The notes: generated from the letters alone by a model not told the origin. Shown: positions 1 to 11,719, counted from the first letter of the stretch. The stretch: 64,000 nt of DNA from Xiphydria camelus (GCA_963678675.1 OY783195.1:17329342-17393341), one strand, 5' to 3'. Numbers and translations are program-made.

Positions 1-100
1 AAGAAATGTGAGGAGGAACATAAGAATGCAGCGTGACATGAGGCGGTTGTAATTGCGAGGTTGTTGTAACCAAATGGACAGACTATTCTGTCAATCGTTT

Positions 101-231
101 GGTGATTTCAACGTAAAGTGTAATTATCCTGCATATACACAAGTTATTAATACTTTGACGGATAAGTTGAAACTTGATATGGGTTTATGTACCGTATTTT
201 TTTAGCTACCATAAACCAATTATATCCACTA
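101..231 (+). pseudogene. Helentron endonuclease domain relic
   Basis: Read on the plus strand, this segment gives a GDFNV motif at its start and, about 100 bases later and after a frame change, a run resembling SYHKPI. The same motif pair occurs in the better preserved Helentron endonuclease copies near 13,992-14,407 and 16,021-16,152. The family role is an AP-endonuclease-like domain at the C-terminus of the Rep/helicase protein of Helentrons. It is badly decayed and no terminus is visible nearby. Confidence 0.45.
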
Positions 232-1989
232 AACTATGGAAGTCACGAATTGGTATCTACCAATTAGTTTGGTAGTTTTATTAGAAATCGTAGTGAAACC
301 GTTGTTATACACTGAAAACAGTATAAAGATGTACGTTCTGGAGATAGAAGCGTCTAACATTGGAATGGTGATTTTGTGAAGAATGGAAAGCACTCACCGT
401 TATTCTGAAATTCACGATTTTGAGGTTAGACGCGCTGATCTCTCGAATTGATACCGACTCTAGGTAATTACCGACTCGACTTGTACCGGTGGTAAATACC
501 GACCAAGCCCGGTCGAAGGTAAATGTCAAGATCCTGCACCGAGCTCACACGGACACACACTAATGTCGTTAACATTTCCCCCGCCACTTCCATGAAATCA
601 CTCCCAAGCGAGCCTAAAGATGTTTACACATCAAAAATATTCGTAGGAAGAAAGAAGAACAGGTAGAGAAAATAGAAAGAGCAAGGAGAGCCAAAGCAGC
701 CAAGATAGGAAAAAAAGTAGAAAAAGCTAAGTTGGAATAAAGCCGGAACACTATTTTAAAGGAATTTGAAAAAATAGATTGAAAAAGTCATGAAAGCAGC
801 TTGGTTGTTGAACATAAAAAAAGAAAAAGTGACAGAATAAGTCATTAAAAATAAGTAGCTTTATTCAGTAAGTGCAATTGTTTGTGCCAAAAACCGTTAT
901 CGTTTAATCTATTAATGAGAAATATTTTCTTATTTTGCATTAAATATAATTGAGCAATAATTCATTTTTTTATGTTCTACTTTTTAACCTCTTTTTATAT
1001 TTCTAGACTTTTTCTCAATATTCTACCTTCTTATATATTTTCAGGAAACAATACTTTCATTTTTCGCGTCTTATAACTTCTCAACGTAGACTACCCAGTG
1101 TCCCATCGTATGCCACTCTGGCCTAGGTTGAGACACTTTACACGGTCGGAATAATTTCTCTAAGATAAGAAATGTCAATGAAAAAAATTGTTTTTAGCTT
1201 ACCATTTTGTAGTTAAAGGTATCTAATAACATATGGCAAAAAACTAACCTTTTTTCTAAATGTTAGTGTTTTATAAACGAACAAGTAAAAAGTGTTTCAA
1301 CCAAGGCTACTCCCTCCTAAGCAATTGGGAATTGAGTATCCAAGCAAAGTGTACATTCCAAAAGGTACATTCTTAAAATTCTTCAATCGTTTGAATACAA
1401 AGGATTTTCGATTATTTATTAATTAGGAAAGTCATGATCCAGGGATTTTAGGTTACAGATTTCAAATCTGAGGTTGGAACTTCAAAACTCAAAGTTGAAA
1501 ATCCAATATAGTGGATCGGAATTCGCAAAAGCGCATAATTTTACAAGATCTATTTTCTGAAGATTTTTAAAGTCGTTGATTTCAAATCCTAGGTCGAAAT
1601 TTTTTAATTCGAAATAGCGGAACCAATTTGACAGATAGGAATTAGTAGAGTGTAGCAGACTTAGCATTTCCAGAAAAAACCTGAATAACAACCTTGGTAA
1701 AAATCAGACCACTTTTACGAAAAACGCACCGAAATCTTTCCAATTGCTTACTGCAAGATTTAGATTTGACGTGCCGGTATAATGTTTCATATGAAAAATT
1801 ATGCGTGAACTTTAACGGCAACAGATTTAATTGAATTGTTCGTATTACAGTCATATAGAGCTCTTCTCATAGTCGCTAACTCCCAATTTCCTTCAATGGT
1901 CTTTCTTTTATACGTATATACCATCTGAAAATCACATCGCGCTATTTGCTTTGCCTTATTCACTTTGCCCGGATAAAACTTTTTTGGCG
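232..1989. other. Unassigned AT-rich DNA
   Basis: I recognise no gene here. A lysine-rich stretch around 640-840 reads as broken coding sequence without a recognisable motif. Around 1,450-1,640 short phrases such as TTTCAAATC recur loosely, like a decayed tandem repeat. The left edge of Tigger copy A follows. Confidence 0.4.
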
Positions 1990-2334
1990 TAGGGGAGAAT
2001 GGCCTAACTCCGACCCCCCAAATGGTTTGGCCCATACCGGGCGTAAAAACTGACCGATTCTTTTGAAAAATAGATCATTTTGAAGGGAATTTATTCTAGC
2101 AACTTTCTGTTGCAGAGAAAAACTTGTATCTTTTCTTTTTATAAACATCGAAACCAATATGTAAAACACTCCATTTTCGACATGTTCAAAAATCATGGCC
2201 TAACTCCGACCTCCCTACTTTAATGATCAGGACACAATGATACGTGAAAAAATAGATATTGTTTTTTTAAATAGTACAAATTCAAGAATAAAGAAGTCAT
2301 TTATTTCATACAGTGGTGAATTTTAGAGCATAAA

Positions 2335-2966
2335 TTAGTCAAAATTTAAATCGCTGTCACTATATTCGACATACGATTTTCCAGCAGCGCTGTGCCGTTG
2401 TGATCGCTTTCTTGTTTGCTGTATCGTTCCACTGGTAGATTGTTGGGGATTACTGACCGTATTTTTAAAATGTGGCCTTTTTCGTTCTAAACATTTGACT
2501 CGTTTTTTATGTTCGCTCGAAATTTCTGCCATCACGCTTGGGTTAGTTAAAATTGCAGTTTGACCAGGTTTATGGCCTCTGCACTTTCCTTCCATATGGA
2601 GTGGAGCTTTCGGAAACGGCAACATTTTTTCAAGCATCTCATTCAAAGCAGCGGTTTGAGAACGTGAAGTCGATGGGCTCAATTGCTGCTTGGATTCCTT
2701 ATCCACTACAACGACAGATCTACATACTTCACCGGCAGATTCGGTTGCATTGGAGCGATCTGTTGTTGCACTCGGTAAATAATCAATATCCTGGAACTTC
2801 TCCGTATCGATCGGCCAAATTCCTGTCGCATGGAAACCCGATTTGATGTTCACTTCTATTGCTGCTATCTCCAGCCCACGAGCAACCATTTGTGGCAAGT
2901 CGTAGATTTGAACACCACACCCAGGATTCATATACACGACCATTTCAAATTGATTGTCGATTGTTC
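2335..2966 (-). pseudogene. Tigger-like transposase, C-terminal part (copy A)
   Basis: An open frame of about 200 codons contains a GIWPID motif, as in the tail of DDE_1-domain transposases of the Tigger/pogo/jerky type, then a serine-rich and basic C-terminus ending in an acidic tail. Upstream the frame runs into the Helentron 5' end at 2,968, and its continuation (the catalytic core) is found at 9,688. The homologous copy at 56,388-56,816 is nearly the same length but diverged. It is not a complete gene: it is the 3' part of a split transposase. Confidence 0.7.
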
Positions 2967-5167
2967 TTGAAGTGAAACTTCTTTGCTGAGGGTACTAAAA
3001 TCGCGCGCGCCGACACGAGAGACCGTAACGAAACCCACACACTCCAGCGCTTCCGACCGTGCCTCACTCATACAGCGCTCTCGACCCTGCCCCAATTCAC
3101 CGCTCTCAACTCTGCCCCATTCCATCGCTCTCTTAGTCCAGTAAACGAAGCTCTGAAATACGACTTTTTGAGAACCAGCCTGCGTTTTGGTTTAACGTTG
3201 TCATTTGACCTTATAAAGCTCTGGGTGAAGTATCGCGGTTTTTCCTCCACGGGTTATGGTTGAAAAACAATAACAAATACCATAAAAATGGGTTATTCGA
3301 GAATAACTCGAAAACTAAGCGAGATATCGAAAAAAATTTAAATCCAAAATTGTAGAGCTTAAAATTCTCTATAAAAAAGATTCACACAGTTTACCCCCAC
3401 TCCCCACGGTTCACCCTCTAGAGCCGCGCGAACGTTGGGGGGAAAAAAAAATCGTAAAACATAGAAAATTTAACATTTTCGAATGCTTCTTTTTTTAAAT
3501 TGCTTAAGAAGTTCTCTACTTTTTAAATAAAATTATATTTTTTTTCTTCATGCAATTGTTTAAAAACTGTCAAGTAAATAAATGATATCTCTCGATATAT
3601 TGAATTAATGTTTCTTCTTTGTGTTCCATAATTTTGTTAGTTAAATTCCCTACATATTACACTCGGGTCATTTTTTTGTAATTGGCGTAATTTTTGAAAT
3701 ATCTGCGTTTTAAAAAATTGCTTTTTCAACTACTTGGTGCGTCCGGAGAACCGCTGGTGCTACACATATAGTCTATGTCTGCGCCGTTCACCCTTCTTTC
3801 CCCCCATGAATGGCACGGATCCGTGCCACACCGAGCCTTACCGCCCACTTAACACGGCCCGGCAGGGACCACATGTGGCAGGGACCGTCGCGGACGGGGT
3901 TCAAAGCTTCCGATCCTTTCCGTCAAACGACGGGACAGTCATAAAGACTAGAGTCTGTGTTCCGTCGCACACCTTTTCCGGAAAAGGTTAATTAACGGAC
4001 GGATCGAAATAAGTCGTTTCCCGCAATACCTATTCTAATAAACAATGTTCCGTCTTTGCGCGACGGACTACGCGCCAAATTAATCTTGCGTGGTGGGTTT
4101 AGGATGAATAAAATTATACCAATTTGTAAGGGAAAACAAACAATGCATTAACTTTATTTGCGAGCTGTTCCGGTCGCTCGGGGGTTTTCGAACGTACTGG
4201 TCGCTCTTCGACCCCGCGGCAATGAGGAACTTTCCCGGATCTAATTTATGGCTCAAAGGGCCCGAGGAGTGTCGAATTTCTCCCTCACACCGGTCTACGG
4301 CCCAAATGCGAAGAGCATTTGGGCGAATATGCGACAGACAATTTATTAATAATTTATTAATTCGTAGTGGTCACACGGGGTCCAGTGGACCCCATGGTAA
4401 TAAAATATACATTTTTCTCATAAAAAGTTTTTATCACTTTATTTTACACGTTCAAAACCGACCTATTTGATTGTACGAGTTTCATGAAAATTAATATCTT
4501 CAAACTGTAAAATAAATATACTTTTTTCAAAACTCGTTTTAATACTGTTTTTTTTTCTTAAAAGTATATTTTAAGAGTGAAACGCAGGAAGTTCTTTACT
4601 CTATCTCAACAATTGAAACTTTGATGAATATTCCTATTCCTCCTTTTTTTTCTCTTTCAATAGAAGATTTCGTATGCATTGAATTGCAAGTAATACAGTT
4701 ATTTTTTTTCACTTCTGTACGGATAGCCACTTGGTGTTCCATCTTTTCCACTGCACTGGGACAGCCTGTTAGAGGAACTAGCATGTGTATCCGAGTGCTT
4801 GCTTTAAGCATGCTTATTTAAAAGCATGCTTAAAAGTAGCATGCTCCTATCGAGCAAGTGTAGCCGTTAAAAGAGCATGCTTTTTTTAACCCGTAACCGG
4901 TGATGTACCTTTTTTGTTTCATAAACACCGATGTGGAGTCTCAGAGACTCCTCTTGCAAAAGTGGGCTGTCAAACTCGACTTTCTTTTTTTTAGTAAATA
5001 GCACTGTAATTATCTTTTTATGTATATATTTAGAAGATGTTTTAGCATATTTCACTCAGGAATACTAACTGTTGCCTTTACAGAACATCATATTAAAAAA
5101 TTGAGCCATTCTATTACAAGTGAAATACTGGCATATATAATATATTATAAATAAGACACGGAAATTG

Positions 5168-5470
5168 ATGCGTAAAGATAAAGAAAAACTGGGTAATATA
5201 AGAATCTTGGAAGAATCGAGCGACAATGAAGAATATTCCAGTGACGACAGCTACAATTTTGAACTTGACGATGACTCAAGTAGTGATGGGTCAAGTAGTG
5301 ATGGGGCAGATGATAACGACAATGAAACAGGTAAGATTACATTTATTTTCATTTTTATTTGTGTAGTAAAATTCAGTATGTTGGTGAGTTCTAAAAGTGA
5401 CCATTGTCGCATTTTCGAAAACTCAAGACATTGGTATTTTGTTACAGGAGCAGTTTTGTCAACTACATAA
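5168..5470 (+). CDS. Small acidic protein, two exons (hypothetical)
   Basis: I do not recognise this protein. Exon 1 (5,168-5,330) starts at ATG and encodes a lysine-rich start, then an Asp/Ser-rich acidic stretch (DDDSSSDGSSSDG). A GTAAGA donor at 5,331 and a TTACAG acceptor ending at 5,447 would remove a 117-nt intron and keep the frame into a short exon 2 (5,448-5,470) with a TAA stop, giving 61 residues. An AATAAA lies near 5,580. It sits between the long inverted arms of the 3,322-8,011 element. Acidic N-termini are known in piggyBac and some other transposases, so this could be a leftover first exon, but no downstream catalytic part is visible. Confidence 0.3.
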   Translation: MRKDKEKLGNIRILEESSDNEEYSSDDSYNFELDDDSSSDGSSSDGADDNDNETGKITFIFIFICVVKFSMLVSSKSDHCRIFENSRHWYFVTGAVLSTT

Positions 5471-5924
5471 GGACAACCTCAAGTTCCAGCTGCTAATCCT
5501 GCAGTAGGCGCAATACAAATGTTTTCCTGTTTTTATTATTTTAATCTAAGAGTTCGAATATTTTATTTGTTGCCTATTAAAATAAAGATTTTCTTTGCAT
5601 CCTTTATAGTTTTTTTTACATACAGTTTGGCCTAAACGCTGACGTTTCATACCTATCGGTCGAGCGCCTGCCGGAGCGGAGTCGATAAGGAAAGGTTGGA
5701 AATAAACATACAGAGTTCCGAACTGCCCAGCTCTGTTATAGCATCTCTAAGAAGATCTTTTTGTCACTCAGTGTCAAATACTCGGTTTCATGGGCGTCCT
5801 CGACGCATGTGAAATCATCTTTCACACACCAATTCGTGAAAAGTTGCGCAGTGCGTGAAATAACCTGCGCAGTGCGTGAAATCGTCAATCTCGTATTTGA
5901 CACTTAGTGACAAAAAATAGAATT

Positions 5925-6033
5925 CGTTATTCGGTTGTTTCGCGCCGTTCTAACGAGTGTGATTGCCGTACTCGCTTCGCTCGTGCGGCAAACTTCACAC
6001 TCGTTAAAAACAGCGCTTCACGCCCTAATAACG
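5925..6033. repeat. Palindromic MITE
   Basis: The ends CGTTATTCGG and its near reverse complement CCTAATAACG enclose arms with AACGAGTGTGA in inverted copies, around a central CTCGCTTCGCTCG loop. The folded structure spans about 109 bases. Confidence 0.55.
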
Positions 6034-6982
6034 AAAATAACTATATCGCACATCGTACATAAACTTATCGAGTTTCTCACATCTTCCGAAAAATCAATTA
6101 AAATATACTTGTCACGGATCCGTGTCGACGAAGATTAAGAGTCGATGATATGATCATTAATAATTATACGTGATATTTTTTACTAATACTTTTTTACATT
6201 TTAATTCATGTATCTTTGATAGATATAAGAACAAAATATCAGTAAATAATTATTTATTTGAATTTATTGTAATTGAAAAATATTAGTTTTCATAAATATA
6301 CACAGTATAAAATGTTCGCCCTTGCATACAAAAATTGCGTGTTAAAATTTAAATTAAACAATTCTTTCGTTTTCACGTGTAAATTAAACACAATAAAATA
6401 TAAATCTGTAAAAATTCATAGTTTAATCGCCGAGAATTTTAACACAGCTTGGTATTACTTTTATCATACATCTGTATAGCTCTTTTCAACACACTATATA
6501 CATATGTTAAATTATATATTAAATTATTAACATATGTTTATTATTTATACATATGTTAAATTTGACCCACAATTTTGTACTGTGTATTTTCATTACATTT
6601 ACATTTAAAACCGAAATTTAATGAAACATGGAATTCTTGAACTTTTATTTTGCCAAATGTATTGCATTGAAATTATTGTTATAATTAGGCATTAAAGTTT
6701 TATTGAATAATTATTATAATATTCCATTAATACAAATAAACAACTTAAATTTCATGAAGCTGTCTTACAATGCCATCTCATGCTCTCACTCGCACTTGTG
6801 CGCATGAATAATAAAATGTTAGCTTTGCTAAAATGACGTATGTAGGCCTGGGGGCTCTGGGATCTTACTCTATAGCACATTTTTGCACACTAGATCGACA
6901 GTTGTGGAATAGGCCTACTGGGGAAACCACAATTAAAAAAACGCGCCGTTTACTATACCTCATGGTGGTGTGGAAACGAGTA

Positions 6983-7117
6983 CAATTATTGAAGAGGTAA
7001 GTGGATGAAAGAGTTATGTCCGAATGTAACTTCTGGTAAAGCGACCTACAAACTCAAATATCTCTGAACCAACTTTTTGCTACATAACCCCTTCATCCAC
7101 TTACCTCTTCAATTATT
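6983..7117. repeat. Palindromic MITE
   Basis: The left arm AATTATTGAAGAGGTAAG and right arm CTTACCTCTTCAATTATT are inverted copies, extended by GTGGATGAA/TTCATCCAC. The internal ~60 bases are unrelated. It lies within the 3,322-8,011 element. Confidence 0.6.
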
Positions 7118-8098
7118 AGGTGTACAACTTTGCGTCCACTGTTTTCCGCTATCTATTACATTAGAAAAACGGCGGAAGCAAAGTTGTTTCATTTTCATTA
7201 ATTTATTTCGACTTGTTCAACCACACCAATTAACTCGTTAAAATTATGTCATAGTTTAATCATGCTTGAATCTATAATAAAAAAACGGCGGCGGTGGTAT
7301 TTTTAATATGTTAAATAACAATCATTGAAAAATTCAAACTTGTTATTTTACTTTATTTATGAGCGAAACAATCCGATACTTTTTTTTATAATATAGTTAA
7401 TATGGTGGTGCATAATATATTTTGCTGTGCGAAAGCGGTCGAGGTTAGAGAAGTTTAAACGGAGGAGAGCGAGGCCCAGGAGGGAACGGACTCGAGTGGA
7501 GTATCCACCATCCATGGGGGGGAAAGAAGAAGGGGGAAGTGTGAATGGCGCAGAGACATAGACTATATATGTAGCACCAGCGGTTCTCCGGACGCACCAA
7601 GTAGTTGAAAAAGCAATTTTTTAAAACGCAGATATTTCAAAAATTACGCCAATTACAAAAAAATGATCCGAGTGTAATATGTAGGGAATTTAACTAACAA
7701 AATTATGGAACACAAAGAAGAAACATTAATTCAATATATCGAGAGATATCGTTTATTTACTTGACAGTTTTTAAACAATTGCATGAAGAAAAAAAATATA
7801 ATTTTATTTAAAAAGTAGAGAACTTCTTAAGCAATTTAAAAAAAGAAGCATTCGAAAATGTTAAATTTTCTATGTTTTACGATTTTTTTTCCCCCCAACG
7901 TTCGCGCGGCTCTAGAGGGTGAACCGTAGGGAGTGGGGGTAAAGTGTGTGAACCTTTTTTATAGAGAATTTTAAGCTCTACAATTTTGGATTTAAATTTT
8001 TTTCGATATCTTTGCCAGGCAAGCCATGTGTCAATTTGGAGAGGCTGAAGCGCCAGGCCGCCGTGCGACTATCACTCACGCGACGAGGCTCACTATTA

Positions 8099-8243
8099 GG
8101 CCAGGCGAACGTTGAGACGCAGTTCAGTGAGGTGACGCAGGGCGACTGTTGCCTCTATACCTATATCTATTCTATATATAGGTATAGAGGCAACGGTCGC
8201 CCTGCGTCACCTCACTGAACTGCGTCTCAACGTTCGCCTGGCC
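8099..8243. mobile_element. Hairpin MITE with TTA duplication (Harbinger-type)
   Basis: The TIRs GGCCAGGCGAACGTTGAG are inverted copies about 68 bases long with one mismatch and a short AT-rich loop. TTA precedes (8,096-8,098) and follows (8,244-8,246), the 3-bp duplication typical of PIF/Harbinger. The near-perfect arms suggest relatively recent activity. Confidence 0.75.
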
Positions 8244-8269
8244 TTATCGCAACCTAAGTAACGCACTAA

Positions 8270-8600
8270 TCTAGATATCATCTGTACATCGGTCGCAACA
8301 GCGAGGTAGGCGGTATGTTTTGGTGAATGGGGGTTACGAATGCGTTCGTAGTCCCACACATTTCCCTCAAAACTACCTCTCAGTATATCTAATTGTAAAC
8401 CACGGCTACATCACGGAATTACTGTATCTCTTTGAATCCAATATAATCACCAGTAATATTGTGAGTGCAGTGTTAAATCATTGCAACTAACTGATACGGT
8501 TTAAATCCACCACTCTACGTTTTCGGTCACTATTCGTGTCACGCAGTAGTGCCTTCGGGATTTACGACCTCGAGGAGATCTACTCTTGATCGCACATATT
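8270..8600. repeat. Dispersed repeat, fragment shared with 19,200-20,030
   Basis: Phrases such as GTGAGTGCAGTGTTAA and CTTCGGGATTTACGACC occur in the same order here and at 19,800-20,020. Related but different portions appear at 3,895-4,040 and 15,360-15,990. I infer a common element that has left overlapping fragments. No protein was recognised. Confidence 0.5.
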
Positions 8601-9166
8601 ATAGTTATTAACTTGAAACTGAAGAAAAATGACGCAAAAATCAATCGCTGTTTAGACTGTGCAGAGGGGGTCTGGTTTGTGTTGCGCGAGAGGGTTTCTT
8701 CGGGCGATGAAAGCTATTGTTCGTATTATGAGGCGACGCAGTGTCGCACCTCCACTAAGAGGACTGTTTAGTCTCACCATAAATCTAGCGTTAGGACCAT
8801 TTTTTGGGCGTATCCGTAAGATGACATGAGAAGCCAGACAAGAGGGCGCAGAGTTACTTGTGAGTTGTTTGTATTTCGTTTGTACATTTTCAGTTTTCCG
8901 GATTGTACCGCGTCGAATGGCCGGCTATACGGAGCTCGTGTAGTCTGCGATCGGAGTCGTGACCTTTCTCGAGTAACCACCTATCGTACATTCTTTTGCG
9001 CGCGCGCGTGTGTGTGTGTGTATTAATTTATAATTATTGTTGCAAAAAAAAGAACAGAACAGTCAAAAGAGTACAGTGACAGGCAACGTGTAAAATAAAC
9101 TTTCCATTTCGTTAACGTCAATGAACACTGAACATTCTTTCGCATGTGTGTTATATTAAAATTATT

Positions 9167-9478
9167 ATGGCAAAAATAGGAAAACAACGCGCAAAAGAGT
9201 TTCGTGACAGGCACCGTGTAAAGAAAAAAATGACGAAGATACTACCTAAAACTGATGCAGAACGAAGTCGAAAATGGAGAGAGAGAATTAAATTAACACA
9301 ATCAAATATTGCTTTATCTGCTAATGCAGATCAACACCAGTCCCAAACCCTGGAGAATGTAATAGATTTTCAAGTTCCTGGAGGATCCAATATCGGTGAA
9401 AATACATCCAGTGAGTATGATATTCCTTACACTACATTTTGTGCCCATAAGAAAATTCATATTGAGTTCAACAAAAAA
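9167..9478 (+). pseudogene. Helentron Rep/helicase N-terminus, truncated
   Basis: An ATG at 9,167 opens about 104 codons of basic, Arg/Lys-rich sequence (AKEFRDRHRVKKK; RSRKWRERIK), ending in a KKIHIEFNKK motif. The same organisation, a basic start then a HREFNKKF motif, is seen in the two other Helentron N-termini at 33,957 and 49,054. The frame is cut at 9,479-9,485, where an inverted copy of the element's own 3' end begins. The function is inferred from those relatives, not from a catalytic motif. Confidence 0.55.
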
Positions 9479-9485
9479 CACAAAA

Positions 9486-9687
9486 CGTGTGGCCGCCACA
9501 CGCGGAAGAAGTGAAACTTCGATATTAGTTTCTCTGAATTTGATTCCGGTGGTATTAGTTTCAATTGGCTCTACGACGAAGCATTGTAAAAGACTTGTAT
9601 AGAGCCAATTGTAACTAATACCACCGGAATCAAATTCAGAGAAACTGATATCGAAGTTTCACTTCTTCCGCGTGTGGCGGCCACACG
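9486..9687. repeat. Palindrome of two inverted Helentron 3' ends
   Basis: The arms 9,486-9,573 and 9,600-9,687 (88 bases each) are nearly perfect inverted copies around a 26-base spacer. Each arm ends outward with the hairpin CGTGTGGCCGCCACACG and the GAAGTTTCACTTC block. Only the right arm is the functional 3' end in this orientation. Confidence 0.8.
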
Positions 9688-10110
9688 TTTTTTTTTCAAT
9701 GCTCCAAACACGCTAATATCGAGTGTTTGGAGCCGATGTGAGCAGTGCGGCGGAAACGACATAACATGAATCGCGTTCGCTGTGCAGAATTCTAAGGCTG
9801 GCAAAGATCGATGGGATTCATGATTATTTAAAAGAAGTAGGAGCGGATTCGTGACACTGCATCTAGTGAACGCTTGAAAACATTGTAGGAAATGTAAGAA
9901 CAAATCTGCATTGATCCACTCAAACGGATTTGCACCGCCAAATAAGCCGGGAGGACCATCATTGAAAACATGCAGTTGAAATCGTGCTCGCGGGAAAACG
10001 AAGTAAGGTAGCACACGCATTCCCATTACAGAAACAACCAAAAGAAGTGTAACTAAACTGCCATGTTCGGCTGAAGTGATTTGGCCGATTTCTAACGTGA
10101 AACACAGTGG
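9688..10110 (-). pseudogene. Tigger-like transposase, DDE core (copy A)
   Basis: Minus-strand translation gives GPPGLFGGANPFEWI, a LLLLNNHESH block and SFPPHCSHRLQTLD, the order seen in DDE_1-domain transposases. Where relatives usually have DNH, this copy has NNH, so the second catalytic aspartate is apparently lost. The frame runs into the Helentron at 9,687 and continues at 2,966. No N-terminal DNA-binding domain was found upstream (10,110-10,700). Confidence 0.7.
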
Positions 10111-10732
10111 AACTACGAAAAAATTCCCGGCACAAGTTGCAGCAGCACTGCTTCAATAAATGATTAGAAACTCAGTCCATTTATAGTTACGTTTTCTCAT
10201 TAATATTACGTTCAACATAACCTATTCGAACAAGAGAGGTGATGTTCGGAGGTTAAGTTATCAAAATGCTAGATTAATAGAATGAAATATACCGCAAAAA
10301 GGGGGGTCGGAGTTAGGCCACTATTAGGAGGTCGGAGTTAGGCCACAACGTCTTTTGCTCGAAATGTTGAAATTTAAATTAGAATTCGCTGATTTTCTCG
10401 ATTCACTTCTTGTCCTTCGGAAAAATACGGATATCAATTTTCCAAAACACTTACCTTTTTGCTTGAATGCGAAGAGAAGAAATTCCCAGCTGGATTCGAA
10501 TGAACACCAAAAATGAATCTCGCGATGGCAAGAAATACGTTTTTCTTTAAAACTCAACTACGACTCATCTAACAACATAACTATCAACATCCAAATAGTT
10601 GTAAACATAATGCGCATAGGACAGCATAAGTTATTTGAACATGAGTTTCACTACATTGTTGCTAGAGGGGTGGAGAGGGGGGGGGGGGGGTCGGAGTTAG
10701 ACCACCGGTCGGAGTTAGGCCACTTTTCCCTA

Positions 10733-11122
10733 CCTATTGATATATTACATGGTAAGTATTAAGGATACGAGGTAGACACATTTAACGAGAAATATGCTTC
10801 ATTGAATGTACAATATTCTTATGTATTTTATTTTATAGATTCAGCAGTATTTAATACTTAGAAGTTAATAAACTTACTGCGATAAAATCTTAGTAGACTA
10901 ACGTGTTATGATTTTCTCATTGTACATCGATAACGTCTCCAACCTTATCCGCTATTCATTATTGTGTTTTCTACCTAACTACGAGATGGTACTCAGGTAC
11001 TTATACAGGCAGCACCGTGCAGTAGAGCTTATGTCAATTAATAATACAATTATTCGCTTTGTCCGGTATACTCACTTTACCCGACCTTTCCTTGTGTAAT
11101 ATGTAGCCCAAATTTGTAATAC
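10733..11122. other. Unassigned AT-rich spacer
   Basis: No gene or clear repeat was seen between Tigger copy A and the TIR element starting at 11,123. Confidence 0.4.
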
Positions 11123-11201
11123 GATATCGTCGATCCAACTCCAAAACCATGAATATGCAAAATTGGCCAATTTGACCTATGCGCACCACAACATTCATTA
11201 A

Positions 11202-11719
11202 CCCTTTCGCTGCTCCAGACGTATAAATACGTTTCTGGCCAGGACTGCTCTAGGCCTATACAGGGTGTAACAAAATAAGTGTAAAACATTTCAGGGGGTG
11301 ATTCCTCATCGAAAAAGGGATAGGGTCTTTCATATAAAGAAACTTCATTTGAGCATCCCTTGCGTTGCATTTTCCACCCCTTACAATCATGGGGTAAACC
11401 AAATAAATTACTGGCTAAGTGTCTTTTTGATAGTAGAAAATGTCACGTTAATTTCAATTTTGTAACTTTTTTAGTGTTTGTGAAAAAAATTGTAAAACAA
11501 ATTTTATGTACCCCCTTTAAGGGGCTGTATCTTAACAAGGGATGCTCAAATGAAGTTTCTTTATATGAAAGACCCTATCCCTTTTTCGATGAGGAATCAC
11601 CCCCTGAAATGTTGTACACTTATTTTGTTATGCCCTGTATGTACGTTTCTCATACGTAACGGTAGAAAAACTGCCGCACGGCGGGCACGCTCCTGAGAAG
11701 TAATTCAGCAGTGAAAGGG
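11202..11719. mobile_element. piggyBac-type MITE (TTAA), itself interrupted
   Basis: TTAA at 11,198-11,201 and 11,720-11,723 flanks inverted ends CCCTTTCGCTGC and GCAGTGAAAGGG. Excluding the mariner-type MITE inside (11,261-11,637) leaves about 140 bases of original element. Confidence 0.65.
11261..11637. mobile_element. mariner-type MITE (TA duplication)
   Basis: CAGGGTGTAACAAAATAAGT at the left is matched inverted at the right (ACTTATTTTGTTATGCCCTG), with TA on both sides. The arms extend about 100 bases each, with inverted TTCATTTGAGCATCCCTTG. No coding capacity remains. Confidence 0.75.

Larger units (their letters stand above)
3322..8011. mobile_element. 4.7-kb element with ~490-bp terminal inverted repeats
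   Basis: The arms at 3,322-3,812 and 7,511-8,011 are inverted copies beginning AGATATCGAAAAAAATTT and differ by only a few bases. No transposase was recognised inside. The interior carries a small acidic two-exon gene (5,168-5,470), two MITE hairpins (5,925-6,033 and 6,983-7,117), direct repeats of TGCGCAGTGCGTGAAAT near 5,850-5,880, and a fragment near 3,895-4,040 shared with the repeat at 19,200-20,030. I see no convincing target duplication. The superfamily is unknown. Confidence 0.6.
2968..9687 (+). mobile_element. Helentron-derived element inserted in Tigger copy A
   Basis: The 5' end is TGAAGTGAAACTTCTTTGC, preceded by T-rich Tigger sequence. The 3' end is GAAGTTTCACTTC followed by a hairpin (CGTGTGGC/GCCACACG) and then a T run at 9,688. 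Removing this interval rejoins the Tigger transposase reading, so both ends are supported by context. Insertion into T-rich sequence without an obvious duplication, short quasi-palindromic inverted ends and a 3' hairpin fit Helentron/HINE elements. It contains a start of the Rep/helicase protein at 9,167-9,478 and a separate 4.7-kb element at 3,322-8,011. The middle of Rep, the helicase and the endonuclease are absent, so it is non-autonomous. Confidence 0.65.
1992..10730 (-). mobile_element. Tigger/pogo-like DNA transposon, copy A (interrupted)
   Basis: The ends are GGGGAGAATGGCC at 1,992 and GGCCACTTTTCCC ending at 10,730, each abutting TA (1,990-1,991 and 10,731-10,732), the Tc1/mariner/pogo target duplication. 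The subterminal motif GGCCTAACTCCGACC recurs two or three times at each end. The element is oriented on the minus strand and carries DDE_1-type transposase pieces at 9,688-10,110 and 2,335-2,966. These become contiguous only when a Helentron at 2,968-9,687 is ignored, giving about 2.0 kb of Tigger sequence. No N-terminal DNA-binding domain was seen, so this is an internally deleted derivative. Copy B at 49,535-57,122 is its sister and shares the same layout. Confidence 0.75.
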
